Positions 1 through 7,503 of a DNA stretch of 36,458 bases are shown here, in pieces. How positions within the stretch are numbered: the first letter of the stretch is position 1; every line of letters starts with the position of its first letter. The DNA is from Geobacter sp. (GTDB lineage Bacteria > Desulfobacterota > Desulfuromonadia > Geobacterales > Geobacteraceae). A program made the position numbers and the translations under genes. The stretch covers positions 1-36,458 of the forward strand of contig DAIEGL010000021.1 of NCBI GenBank assembly GCA_027356255.1, written 5' to 3'. The notes beneath the pieces were generated by a model, which worked only from the letters and a program-made list of their open reading frames with translations, made no database searches and was not told where the DNA came from.

Positions 1-518
1 CGCAGAATATCGCCGATGTCCGTTGTCGATGCAATGATTGCGCAGACGTCGTTGAGGGTTTTCATCATGTCAAGGGTTTCCTGGAGCGCACGATTCTTCA
101 CGGAAAGATCGTTGATGAGGCGCCGGTTTTCCGCGGTCAAAGCCTGCTTTTCCAAGGTCCTCGCCACTACGTTGTAGAGTATCGCTTCGTCGTCGATGGG
201 TTTCACGATATAGTCATACGCCCCCAGACGCAGCGCTTTTATGGCGGTAAAGCTTGAGGCGTTGCTGGAAATGATGACCACATCCATTTCCGGTTTGATC
301 TCTTTGACCAGCTTGAGCATGTTCAGGCCGCTCATGCCCGGTAGGATGATATCCGTCAGGACCATGTTGAAGTCTTCGGCCTGAAATATCTTTATGGCCT
401 CCTCGCCGGATGAGGCGCAACTGACACGGTATCCTTTTTTTACAAGACGCCCGGAGAGCATCTTCTGGAACGAAGGCGAGTCATCCACTACCAGTATATG
501 CGGTGACATGTTTTCCAA
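1..518 (-). CDS. Response regulator, N-terminal part (runs off the window edge)
   Basis: Leftward gene whose 3' end lies outside the window. The visible product opens with a CheY-like receiver: an acidic patch in ILVVDDSPSF, the phosphoacceptor aspartate in VLTDIILPGMSG, a Ser-Ser pair at the switch Thr/Ser position (VVIISSN) and the conserved lysine in YIVKPID. After the receiver comes a charged, probably coiled-coil linker (LEKQALTAENRRLINDL) and then NDVCAIIASTTDIGDIL, which resembles the first helix of a GAF domain; the output domain itself is not visible. Start: AAGGAG (532-527) stands 8 nt before a TTG at 518, but 17 nt before the ATG at 509, so TTG is preferred and ATG is the alternative (three residues shorter). 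It is transcribed away from the polyprenyl synthase gene. The receiver assignment is firm. Whether the output is enzymatic, such as a kinase or GGDEF domain, cannot be told. Confidence 0.85.
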   Translation of the reverse strand, partial: MENMSPHILVVDDSPSFQKMLSGRLVKKGYRVSCASSGEEAIKIFQAEDFNMVLTDIILPGMSGLNMLKLVKEIKPEMDVVIISSNASSFTAIKALRLGAYDYIVKPIDDEAILYNVVARTLEKQALTAENRRLINDLSVKNRALQETLDMMKTLNDVCAIIASTTDIGDIL

Positions 519-554
519 AGGTTCCTCTCCTTGAGCGCATGGACGTGCGTTCGA

Positions 555-583
555 ATGGTAGTGTAAGAGGCGTTAAAAATCAA
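555..583 (-). promoter_or_regulatory. Candidate sigma-70 promoter for the leftward response regulator
   Basis: On the minus strand TTGATT (583-578) and TACCAT (560-555) are separated by 17 nt, about 30 nt upstream of the ribosome binding site. Each hexamer matches consensus at 4 of 6 positions, so this is a plausible but unproven promoter. Confidence 0.3.
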
Positions 584-644
584 CATTAAATGAGAGTTAT
601 TCAAACCCGGGGTGCCCTGAAAGGCTCTGTTTACTAGAAAAGCT

Positions 645-672
645 TTGACAACACCTGAGTATTTCCTATAGT
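645..672 (+). promoter_or_regulatory. Sigma-70 promoter for the polyprenyl diphosphate synthase gene
   Basis: A perfect -35 box TTGACA (645-650) is followed after 16 nt by TATAGT (667-672). The predicted transcription start is near 679, giving a leader of about 23 nt before the ATG at 702. This is one of the best vegetative promoter matches in the window. Confidence 0.7.
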
Positions 673-701
673 ATTGGCCAAAATTCAGCAGAGGTTTGGT
701 A

Positions 702-1670
702 ATGGAAGCAGCGCTTGCCCTCATCGGGGAAGACCTGAAAAATGTCGAATGCCAGTTCAAAAAGGATCTTCAGTCGGACGTCCCGCTGATTCGCAAGGTT
801 GGCGAATATGTGCTCTCAAGCGGCGGCAAGCGGATCCGCCCGGCACTACTGCTCCTTTCGGCAAGGTTGTGCGGCTATCGGGGCGACAGGCATGTGCCTC
901 TGGCTAGCGTGATCGAGTTTATCCATACCGCCACCCTCTTGCACGATGATGTGGTGGACAACGCCAACCTCCGGCGCGGTTTGGCGTCCGCCAATACGCT
1001 CTGGGGAAACGAAGCGTCGGTCCTTGTTGGCGACTTCCTCTTTTCCAAATCATTTTCCCTGATGGTTGCGGACGGCGATCTCAGTGTTTTGAAGGTCCTC
1101 TCCGGCGCTACCACCATAATTGCCGAAGGTGAAGTACTGCAACTGGTCTGCACCAGCGATCTGGATGTGACCACCGAGCGTTACATCGAGGTTGTGAAAT
1201 CCAAGACAGCCATACTCCTTTCAGCCGCATGCCAGGCGGGGGCCATTCTTGGAAAGGCTTCCCCGGAGCGCGAAGTCGCCTTGCAAAATTTCGGCATGGA
1301 GCTGGGCATTGCCTTTCAACTGGTGGACGACACGCTCGATTATGTCGCCAGCGAAGAGCAGTTTGGCAAGAGCATCGGCCATGATCTGGAAGAGGGAAAA
1401 ATCACTTTGCCGCTGATCCATACGCTGAGACACTGCACCGCATCTGAAAAAGTGAAAATTGCCGAGGTCGTCGAAAAAGACGCCCTGGAGGAAGATGATT
1501 TTACGGCGGTCTTTGAGTTGGTCCATCGATACGGCGGCATCGACCATGCTGTGACGGTGGCAAAGGAACATGTCACCCGCTGCAAGGCGTACCTGGATGC
1601 TTTCGAGGATTCCCCGGAAAAGAATGCACTGGTCAGTCTGGCTGACTATGTCGTGACCCGCGTTAAATAG
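702..1670 (+). CDS. ispB: Polyprenyl (octaprenyl-type) diphosphate synthase
   Basis: Trans-isoprenyl diphosphate synthase of 322 aa. It elongates farnesyl or geranylgeranyl diphosphate with isopentenyl diphosphate, probably to make the side chain of menaquinone. Both aspartate-rich Mg-diphosphate motifs are present: HDDVVDNANLRRG near residues 80-92 and FQLVDDTLDY near 205-214. The GGKRIRP motif near residues 42-48 binds IPP. An in-frame TTG lies at 696, but AGAGG (690-694) is spaced 7 nt from the ATG at 702, so that start is chosen. The gene stands alone behind a strong promoter; the next gene begins 150 nt later with its own sigma-54-like promoter. The family is certain. The chain length of the product (C40 or other) cannot be read from motifs alone, so the symbol is by similarity. 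Confidence 0.93.
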   Translation: MEAALALIGEDLKNVECQFKKDLQSDVPLIRKVGEYVLSSGGKRIRPALLLLSARLCGYRGDRHVPLASVIEFIHTATLLHDDVVDNANLRRGLASANTLWGNEASVLVGDFLFSKSFSLMVADGDLSVLKVLSGATTIIAEGEVLQLVCTSDLDVTTERYIEVVKSKTAILLSAACQAGAILGKASPEREVALQNFGMELGIAFQLVDDTLDYVASEEQFGKSIGHDLEEGKITLPLIHTLRHCTASEKVKIAEVVEKDALEEDDFTAVFELVHRYGGIDHAVTVAKEHVTRCKAYLDAFEDSPEKNALVSLADYVVTRVK

Positions 1671-1747
1671 CAGCCCCCATCCGTTAAAAAACACAAAAGA
1701 TTATCTCCCCTTAATCGCATACCGGCAGTGGTCGCTCCCCCATGTAC

Positions 1748-1764
1748 TTGGCATAAATACTGCT
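1748..1764 (+). promoter_or_regulatory. Candidate sigma-54 (RpoN) promoter
   Basis: TTGGCA (1748-1753), six bases, then CTGCT (1760-1764) gives the invariant GG-N10-GC spacing (GG at 1750-1751, GC at 1762-1763) and close agreement with the TGGCA/TTGC consensus. The start of transcription would be about 1775, some 46 nt before the ATG of the 86-aa gene. An NtrC-type activator gene lies 590 nt downstream. Confidence 0.55.
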
Positions 1765-1820
1765 ATTTAATATGACAACGGTTTCCATTACGCTAAGTTA
1801 TCTATTGCAAGGGCGATGTC

Positions 1821-2081
1821 ATGTGGGAAGAGGTGCTGGTTCACAAATCGGAAATCGAACTCCATGGTGACAGTTATCAGATCATGATCTATTGCCGTAA
1901 AGACGGCCGGCATTTCGCCCAGACCCATTTGGGTGAAAACGACATCATCATCAATGACGGTTCCTCCCTGGAAGAGGTCCTTGCAAAGCATGAAAGGCTC
2001 CTCCCCCTTGCCATAAACTCACGCAGGATTCGGCGGGATTACCAGGGTTTTGTCGGCAGAATCAAGTCGAAACGCTTCTGA
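1821..2081 (+). CDS. Conserved-looking small protein of unknown function (86 aa)
   Basis: I do not recognise a named family. The protein is 86 aa, soluble, without signal peptide, membrane segment or cysteine cluster (one Cys). The N-terminal half looks beta-rich (HKSEIELHGDSYQIMIYCRK) and could be a small alpha/beta or beta-sheet domain; the C terminus is strongly basic (INSRRIRRDYQGFVGRIKSKRF). The ATG at 1821 has only a weak AAGGGCG upstream. It looks genuine because codon use matches its neighbours and a good sigma-54-type promoter lies at the right distance. It lies between ispB and a sigma-54 activator gene, which might regulate it, but that is inference only. Confidence 0.7.
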   Translation: MWEEVLVHKSEIELHGDSYQIMIYCRKDGRHFAQTHLGENDIIINDGSSLEEVLAKHERLLPLAINSRRIRRDYQGFVGRIKSKRF

Positions 2082-2350
2082 CCCTGCCTCACCACCCCCA
2101 CTTCTCCCAGCAGTAAAATATCCTTGCATTCATTTCCTGCATCGACTAATAGTGTCTCCATGAAACGTGCAAAGATGGTTCGTTGGCGGTCCGGCCGTAA
2201 ATCACTCTGCAGCACAAGCTGATCTCTGTATGACATCCTCCAGCGGCTTGATTGGCTGCCGATAATTTGCCGCCCGCTGGTGCGGGTTACGCACCAGAGT
2301 GTAGGGTGTTCCGTGCGCCCCGGTCGAACGGCGTTGCTTGAGAGGGAACA

Positions 2351-3715
2351 ATGGCTGCAAAAATACTTATCATTGACGATGATACATCGCTGCGGCGGGT
2401 TCTCGAGTACAACCTCCAGGAAGAAGGGTATGAGGTCATTACCGCCGCTGACGGCGAGGCGGGGCTTGCACTGTTTGCCGAGAGTTCCCCTGCCCTGGTC
2501 GTCACCGACCTGAAAATGCCGGGAATAAGCGGCTTCCAGGTGCTGGCGGCCATAAAAGAACGTTCCCCAGCCACTCTGGTTATCGTAATCACCGCTTTTG
2601 GCGCCATCGATACGGCGATCGAGGCGATGAAGCTCGGCGCCTATGATTACATCACCAAACCGTTCAACCGGGACCAGCTCAAGCTGGTGGTGAAAAAAGC
2701 CCTGGAACTGCGGGGGCTGTCCGAAGAAAACCGGCTCCTGAAGGAGGAGTTGACCGAACGCGCCGAGTTCAGAAACATCGTCGGCATTTCCCGCGGGATG
2801 GAACAGGTCTTCGCCGTCGTGCGCAAGGTTGCCGACACGGATGCAACGGTATTGATTACCGGCGAGTCCGGCACCGGCAAAGAGATGGTCGCCAAGTCTA
2901 TACATTCCCTCAGTTCCCGCAGGTCTTTTCCCTTTGTCCCCATCAATTGCGCCGCCATTCCCAGGGAACTCCTTGAGAGCGAGCTGTTCGGTCATGTGAA
3001 AGGGGCGTTCACGGGCGCCGTCCGGGACAAGGTCGGCAAGTTCCAATCTGCTGACGGCGGGACCCTGTTTCTCGATGAAGTGGGCGAATTGCCGGTTGAT
3101 CTGCAACCCAAGCTGTTGCGTGCCTTGCAGGAGAGAATCATCGAGCCGGTGGGGGGGACGACTTCGCGGAAGCTGGATGTACGGATTGTTGCAGCAACCA
3201 ATGTGGATCTGGAGACGGCCATCGAAGAAGGACGCTTCCGCGAGGATCTCTATTATCGCCTGTCGATCATACCGATTCATCTCCCTCCTCTGCGGGAAAG
3301 GGGTGACGATGTTTTGCTCCTGATCAGGCATTTCACCGCAAAGCACGGCGGGGGCGGCGTAACCTTCACCCCTCGGGCACTGGAGATAATGAAGCACTAC
3401 CCCTGGCCGGGAAATGTGCGGGAGCTTGAAAACACCATTGAACGTCTGTTGATCATGCGCAATAGCGACAGTATCGATGCGGAAGACCTACCGGGAAAAC
3501 TCCGCGGTGTCAAGAAGGGGCGCGAGGGCGGGGTAATAAATCTTCCGGCAGAGGGGTATTCCCTTGAGCAACTGGAACGGGAGATCGTTGTCGAGGCGCT
3601 TGATAGAAACGACTGGAACCAGACGGCTGCGGCCCGTTTTCTCCGTATTCCCCGCCATACGCTCATCTATCGCATGGGAAAATACAACATTACGCAACAG
3701 GAGCGGAAGAGATGA
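2351..3715 (+). CDS. Sigma-54-dependent response regulator, NtrC family
   Basis: A 454-aa activator with the full three-domain layout. The receiver spans about residues 4-115, with acidic D9-D11, phosphoacceptor D53 in VTDLKMPG and the lysine in YITKPFN. The AAA+ domain spans about 140-365: Walker A GESGTGKE near 171-178, the sigma-54 contact loop GAFTGA near 218-223 and Walker B GGTLFLDEVGELP near 236-248. A Fis-type helix-turn-helix lies at the C terminus (NQTAAARFLRIPRHTL). No histidine kinase gene is adjacent, so it is an orphan here. GAGAGGG just upstream supports the ATG. Its stop overlaps the start of the thioredoxin gene (ATGA), implying translational coupling with the redox genes behind it. 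Targets are unknown; the sigma-54-like site at 1748 is a candidate. Confidence 0.95.
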   Translation: MAAKILIIDDDTSLRRVLEYNLQEEGYEVITAADGEAGLALFAESSPALVVTDLKMPGISGFQVLAAIKERSPATLVIVITAFGAIDTAIEAMKLGAYDYITKPFNRDQLKLVVKKALELRGLSEENRLLKEELTERAEFRNIVGISRGMEQVFAVVRKVADTDATVLITGESGTGKEMVAKSIHSLSSRRSFPFVPINCAAIPRELLESELFGHVKGAFTGAVRDKVGKFQSADGGTLFLDEVGELPVDLQPKLLRALQERIIEPVGGTTSRKLDVRIVAATNVDLETAIEEGRFREDLYYRLSIIPIHLPPLRERGDDVLLLIRHFTAKHGGGGVTFTPRALEIMKHYPWPGNVRELENTIERLLIMRNSDSIDAEDLPGKLRGVKKGREGGVINLPAEGYSLEQLEREIVVEALDRNDWNQTAAARFLRIPRHTLIYRMGKYNITQQERKR

Positions 3716-4218
3716 ATAGGATTATTTTTGCTGTGCTGATTTTATGGAGTATCGTGGTTGTCGGCTGTTCCCGTCAGGAGGAACCGCCCGTGGAAGGGAA
3801 AACCGCGCCTGATTTCACCCTGAATGATTTGGCCGGTCGACAGGTGCGCCTTTCGGACTTCAGAGGGAAGGTTGTCTTCCTCAATTTCTGGGCGACCTGG
3901 TGCCCCCCCTGCCGTGAGGAGATCCCCTCCATGGTCAGGCTGAATCAGGCAATGTCTGGAAAACCTTTTCAGATGCTGGCAGTATCCATAGACGAGGGGG
4001 GAAGGGATGCCGTTGAGGGATTCTTCAGAAATTCGGGATCGGTGCTGCCGGCACTACTCGATACGGACCAGGCGATCGGCAAGCGTTACGGCACTACCGG
4101 CGTGCCGGAGACCTTTATCTTGGACAAGAAGGGTGTTATAGTAAAAAAAGTCGTCGGCGGCATGGATTGGAGCGATCCGCAGGTGGTGGCCTTTTTCAAC
4201 GAGATCGTGAGTCAGTAG
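3712..4218 (+). CDS. Thioredoxin-like lipoprotein, ResA/TlpA type
   Basis: A 168-aa periplasm-facing thiol-disulfide reductase. The N terminus is a lipoprotein signal (hydrophobic stretch ending in VVVGC, so Cys at about residue 19 would be lipidated), followed by an AhpC/TSA-Redoxin-like thioredoxin fold. The active site is WATWCPPCREEIPSM, and the cis-Pro loop is GTTGVPETFILD. ResA-type proteins keep the haem-binding cysteines of apocytochromes c reduced. That role is fitting here because a CcdA-type electron donor follows directly and the window holds a giant c-type cytochrome, though a general thiol role is equally possible. It starts by ATGA overlap with the regulator, with AGGAG about 10 nt upstream. 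Confidence 0.9.
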   Translation: MNRIIFAVLILWSIVVVGCSRQEEPPVEGKTAPDFTLNDLAGRQVRLSDFRGKVVFLNFWATWCPPCREEIPSMVRLNQAMSGKPFQMLAVSIDEGGRDAVEGFFRNSGSVLPALLDTDQAIGKRYGTTGVPETFILDKKGVIVKKVVGGMDWSDPQVVAFFNEIVSQ

Positions 4219-4243
4219 ACAGCAAGGAAATAGCGGGGCATCC

Positions 4244-4969
4244 ATGGAATCAACCAACATAACCGTTGTAGGAGCATTCATCGCGGGCTTTCTCTCGTTC
4301 CTCTCACCCTGCGTGCTCCCCCTCATTCCTTCCTATATCACGTACATAACCGGTCTTTCCTTCAGCGATCTCCAGCAGGAGCACCCGCCTCACAAGGTGA
4401 GGCGGCAGACCATCATCCATTCGCTCCTCTTCATAGCCGGTTTTACCTTTGTATTCGTATTGCTCGGTGCTTCCGCCACCTTTATCGGCGGTTTTCTTCA
4501 GGAGCACATGACCGCGTTGAGAAGGGTGGGGGGGGCGCTCATCGTCGTTTTCGGCATCCATGTGGCGGGAATCTTCGACATCGGGGTGTTGCTCGGGGAG
4601 AAACGGCTGACCCTCCATCGTAAACCGGCGGGATTTCTGGGAAGCTTTGTCGTCGGAGTGGCTTTTGCCGCCGGCTGGACCCCCTGTATCGGGCCGATAC
4701 TTGCCTCGATCCTGATGGTGGCGGCTACCGAGAGTACCGTATACCGGGGGATAGGGTTGCTGCTTGCCTACTCCATGGGGCTTGCCATCCCATTCTTCCT
4801 CGCGTCATTGGCCATGCACCAGTTCCTCGTCTTTTTTACCCGCTTCAAAAAGTACATCCGCATCTTCGAGATCGTTACCGGGGTATTCCTGATCCTTATC
4901 GGCGTTCTTATCTTCACCAATTATCTTTCTATTTTCAGCCGGTACACGACCATCTGGTTCGGGGATTGA
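4244..4969 (+). CDS. ccdA: CcdA-type cytochrome c biogenesis / thiol-reductant membrane transporter
   Basis: A 241-aa protein with about six membrane segments, the usual size for CcdA, the short relative of DsbD. It passes electrons from cytoplasmic thioredoxin across the membrane to periplasmic thioredoxins such as ResA. The two redox cysteines are in the expected places: FLSPCVLPLIPSY in the first membrane helix and AAGWTPCIGPILAS in the fourth. It lies 25 nt after the ResA-like gene, so donor and acceptor are probably co-expressed. The ATG at 4244 has no strong Shine-Dalgarno; a GGGGC just upstream may serve. A run of eight G at 4528-4535 lies inside the gene, but the frame is intact. Confidence 0.92.
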   Translation: MESTNITVVGAFIAGFLSFLSPCVLPLIPSYITYITGLSFSDLQQEHPPHKVRRQTIIHSLLFIAGFTFVFVLLGASATFIGGFLQEHMTALRRVGGALIVVFGIHVAGIFDIGVLLGEKRLTLHRKPAGFLGSFVVGVAFAAGWTPCIGPILASILMVAATESTVYRGIGLLLAYSMGLAIPFFLASLAMHQFLVFFTRFKKYIRIFEIVTGVFLILIGVLIFTNYLSIFSRYTTIWFGD

Positions 4970-4978
4970 GAGGGATGA

Positions 4979-5410
4979 GTGGCTGACGAAGCGCGGGTAT
5001 CCATGCAGCTGGCGGTTGCCGACATCGATATCACCGAGGCCTTTTACGGCGGGATTCTCGAAATGCCCGTGAAGAGGGCGCTGACTTCTCCCGGCGCACC
5101 CGAGCACCTGATCATGGAACAGGACGGCTGGTCGCTGATCTTTGTCGAGGAGTCTGCCGTGATTCACGCCCATCCGATCCTGGAGGAGCGATTCAGCATC
5201 TATCCGAAGGGGGTGGGCATAACCCTTCATTTCCGCGTGAATGACATTGAAGGGATAAGCGATGCGCTTGAGGATGAAGGGCTGGAAATCCTATATCCGC
5301 TTGAACGGAAGCCATACGGTGCCATGGAGCTGTGGTGTTTTGACCCTGACGGCTACCTGGTGGTGCTGGAGCAACCGGTCGGCAGTCGGCAGTCGGCTGT
5401 CGGCAGTTAA
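4979..5410 (+). CDS. Glyoxalase / vicinal-oxygen-chelate fold protein
   Basis: A 143-aa protein with one glyoxalase/bleomycin-resistance (VOC) module: a first beta-alpha-beta unit (VADIDITEAFYGGILEMPVK) and a second ending in MELWCFDPDGYLVVLEQP, the typical metal-site tail with a glutamate. Substrate unknown; VOC proteins include isomerases, dioxygenases and resistance proteins. The start is GTG at 4979, preceded by GAGAGGGATGA and 9 nt after the ccdA stop; the nearby ATG at 4975 hits a stop after three codons. The last nine residues (GSRQSAVGS) are not part of the fold but are translated from a tandem DNA repeat that has run into the gene end. Confidence 0.85.
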   Translation: MADEARVSMQLAVADIDITEAFYGGILEMPVKRALTSPGAPEHLIMEQDGWSLIFVEESAVIHAHPILEERFSIYPKGVGITLHFRVNDIEGISDALEDEGLEILYPLERKPYGAMELWCFDPDGYLVVLEQPVGSRQSAVGS

Positions 5411-5425
5411 CCACCGACTGCCGAC
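5378..5425. repeat. Four tandem heptamers plus inverted copy at a convergent gene junction
   Basis: Four consecutive 7-bp units, GTCGGCA, GTCGGCA, GTCGGCT, GTCGGCA (5378-5405), cover the last codons of the glyoxalase-fold gene. After the stop, CCGACTGCCGAC (5414-5425) is the exact reverse complement of 12 bases of the array, so the transcript can form a GC-rich stem. It sits between convergent genes and may act as a transcription barrier, although no T-run follows. Confidence 0.75.
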
Positions 5426-5438
5426 CATCGACCGCCTT

Positions 5439-6362
5439 TCACGGCGCATTAACCGTCACCACCGGGCTTTCCTCGCTGTTTGGATTTATCACCTGGATTT
5501 TGATGCTTTTCAGTGTGGAGTCGTACGGGTGGCGCTGGTAAATGATGCGGGTGCAGTCAACGTAGATGAATCTTTCCCTCTCTGTGGCGGGGCCCATTCC
5601 GCTGTAGAGCCTTGCGCCATCCACCACTAGCGTCGATCCCTGCTGGAAGTTTTTCCCCTCGATAATCAGTTCGTAGTAGTTGACGTACTCTCCCCCTTGG
5701 GTGACGCTTAGAATCTCCGGCCTGGTGTCGATGAAAAGGGCGACTGCGCCGGAAACCTCATCCGACGGGTTTTTCACCTGCACCTGATGGAGCCCGCTGA
5801 AGAGCTGGGAAGGGACATTGAAGGAAACGGATTCGCGCGAGAAAACGCGACTTCTGATTGCAGCTCCGTCCAGCAGGACCTGTGCCCCTTCCTGGAAATT
5901 CCGGCCGCTGATAACCACCTCACGCTCCTTCCCCGTGGCGCAACTGTATAACGTGTCTGGCGACAGCGACACGGCCACCGGCTTCTGCGCCTGAAGCATG
6001 AAGTTGTACGGTTTACTGGTGGCACCATCCTCCCGCTTCACAAACAGGGCATAGAGCCCGGGGGGGAGGTCTGGTATGTCGAAGGTGAGTATTTTTGGGG
6101 TTACCAGTTTCGTCGGCATGCTGACGCTGCCGAGAAAAGCAATGGTCTTGTCGGTGAATCCCGTGCCGCTCAAGGTCACACTCATCCCCGGCTCCCCCTG
6201 GGCAGGGATGATGCTCAGGATGCTGATGGGTGGCTGCTCCTCTTTGGTGGCGGTTTTCTGCGGGGTGGCGCCCTTCTGGGCCACTTTTTTCCCTTTTGCA
6301 GCAAAGGCAGGCAGGCATGTCACCTGAGTGAGAACGATCAAAAAGACGATGAAACGGGACAT
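5439..6362 (-). CDS. Exported protein with three IPT/TIG domains
   Basis: A 307-aa exported protein. It has a clear signal peptide (MSRFIVFLIVLTQVTCLPAFAAKG), a Lys/Thr-rich linker, then three immunoglobulin-like IPT/TIG units opening at ISILSIIPAQGEPG, VAVSLSPDTLYSC and EILSVTQGGEYVN, each with the typical IxGxNFxxG strand (for example VVISGRNFQEGA and LIIEGKNFQQGS). The reading frame is open further upstream, but AAAGGAG (6379-6373) and the signal peptide place the start at ATG 6362; a GTG directly before it is possible. It follows lptG by 61 nt on the same strand and is probably in that operon, which suggests an envelope role. Exact function unknown. Its 3' end faces the glyoxalase-fold gene. 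Confidence 0.8.
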   Translation of the reverse strand: MSRFIVFLIVLTQVTCLPAFAAKGKKVAQKGATPQKTATKEEQPPISILSIIPAQGEPGMSVTLSGTGFTDKTIAFLGSVSMPTKLVTPKILTFDIPDLPPGLYALFVKREDGATSKPYNFMLQAQKPVAVSLSPDTLYSCATGKEREVVISGRNFQEGAQVLLDGAAIRSRVFSRESVSFNVPSQLFSGLHQVQVKNPSDEVSGAVALFIDTRPEILSVTQGGEYVNYYELIIEGKNFQQGSTLVVDGARLYSGMGPATERERFIYVDCTRIIYQRHPYDSTLKSIKIQVINPNSEESPVVTVNAP

Positions 6363-6423
6363 CACGGGCGGACTCCTTTCAACGATAACTCCTCCGCAAA
6401 TTAAACCACGGCAGGCACCCTTG

Positions 6424-7503
6424 TCAAATTTCAACCCGCATGCTGAACCATATGCCGCACATGATGAAGATGAGATTCGTTGCCCAGGCGGAAACGAGAG
6501 GCGGCAGCACGCCGGCCTGGCCGAATGAAAGTATGACCGAATTGGTGATGAAATAGGTGAAGCCGATGCCGAGGCTTGTGCCGATGCCGAGTGCGATGCC
6601 GCTTGAACGGCCGCCGCGCATGGCAAACGGTATCCCGATGAAGGCCATGATTACCGGGGCGAAGGAAAGAGAAATCCTTGAATGCATCTGGGCCAGATAC
6701 CTGGTCGGATCGTATCCACCCTTCCTGAGCTTGTCACAGTAGCGGATCAGTTCCCGTATTCCCATGTTGTCGGAGAACCTGCCGAGCACCTTCAGGTCCT
6801 TTGCCTTCAGGTCCAGTCTGACCGGCAACGAAGGGGAAGCGGTGGTGCTGACCACATTACCGCCGGCGATTTCCCGGGTTACCACATCCCTGAAGAGCCA
6901 TCCGTTGCTGCGCAGCTCCCCCTGGGCGGCCTCGATGCGCTGTTGCGGCTCCATCTCTTTTCCTATCCGCCAGAGGGTTATCCCCTTCAGGCAGCGGGTT
7001 GCCGGGTCGAAAAGCCTGGCCTTGAGGATGTAATTATCGTCCTTGTACCAGATGTTTTGCTGACGGAAAAATGTACTCGGGCTCTTTTTGTCTATCAGCA
7101 CTTCCCTGATGTATTGCCCCTCGGTATTGCATTTGGGCATGACGAATTCGCTGATGAAGAGGGTGGACAGGCTGACGGCAACGGAGATGGCGAATATCGG
7201 AGCAGTGATGCGGGCAAGACTGAGTCCGCAGCCGCGCATGGCGGTGAGTTCGCTGCTGAGGGAGAGCATGCCCAGTGTCAGGAGCGTGGCCATCAGGACG
7301 GCCATTGCAGCAGTCTGACAGATGATCTCCGGTATCCGGGTCAGAAAGAAGAGGGCGATATGTCCCCATTCGGCGTTGACGCGGGCAAAGCGGCCGATCT
7401 TTTCCAGAAAGTCGACGACCAGATAGATGGCGATGAATGCTCCCAGGCAGAGGGCGAGCATCTTTGCGTATGCAGTGGCAATGTAGCGGCTGATTATCTT
7501 CAC
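6424..7503 (-). CDS. lptG: LPS export ABC transporter permease LptG
   Basis: A 359-aa YjgP/YjgQ-family inner-membrane permease. With LptF and the ATPase LptB it extracts lipopolysaccharide from the inner membrane and feeds it to the LptC-A-D bridge. About three membrane helices lie at each end with a large periplasmic jellyroll domain between them. Family features include the cytoplasmic coupling segment SLSSELTAMRGCGLSLARI and the C-terminal FIGIPFAMRGGRSSGIALGIG. The start is GTG at 7503, overlapping the lptF stop by 4 nt (GTGA), with AAGGAAGGG upstream. LptF precedes LptG, as usual. The assignment of F versus G rests on gene order and on closer similarity to LptG in the N-terminal helix. 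Confidence 0.9.
   Translation of the reverse strand: MKIISRYIATAYAKMLALCLGAFIAIYLVVDFLEKIGRFARVNAEWGHIALFFLTRIPEIICQTAAMAVLMATLLTLGMLSLSSELTAMRGCGLSLARITAPIFAISVAVSLSTLFISEFVMPKCNTEGQYIREVLIDKKSPSTFFRQQNIWYKDDNYILKARLFDPATRCLKGITLWRIGKEMEPQQRIEAAQGELRSNGWLFRDVVTREIAGGNVVSTTASPSLPVRLDLKAKDLKVLGRFSDNMGIRELIRYCDKLRKGGYDPTRYLAQMHSRISLSFAPVIMAFIGIPFAMRGGRSSGIALGIGTSLGIGFTYFITNSVILSFGQAGVLPPLVSAWATNLIFIMCGIWFSMRVEI

Noticed and set aside
2039-3397. A 452-codon minus-strand frame opposite the NtrC-type regulator
   Set aside because: The plus strand has all AAA+ motifs in order; the antisense frame has no recognisable domain or start signal.
5378-5425. A CRISPR array
   Set aside because: The repeats are 7 bp and contiguous, with no spacers and no cas genes nearby.
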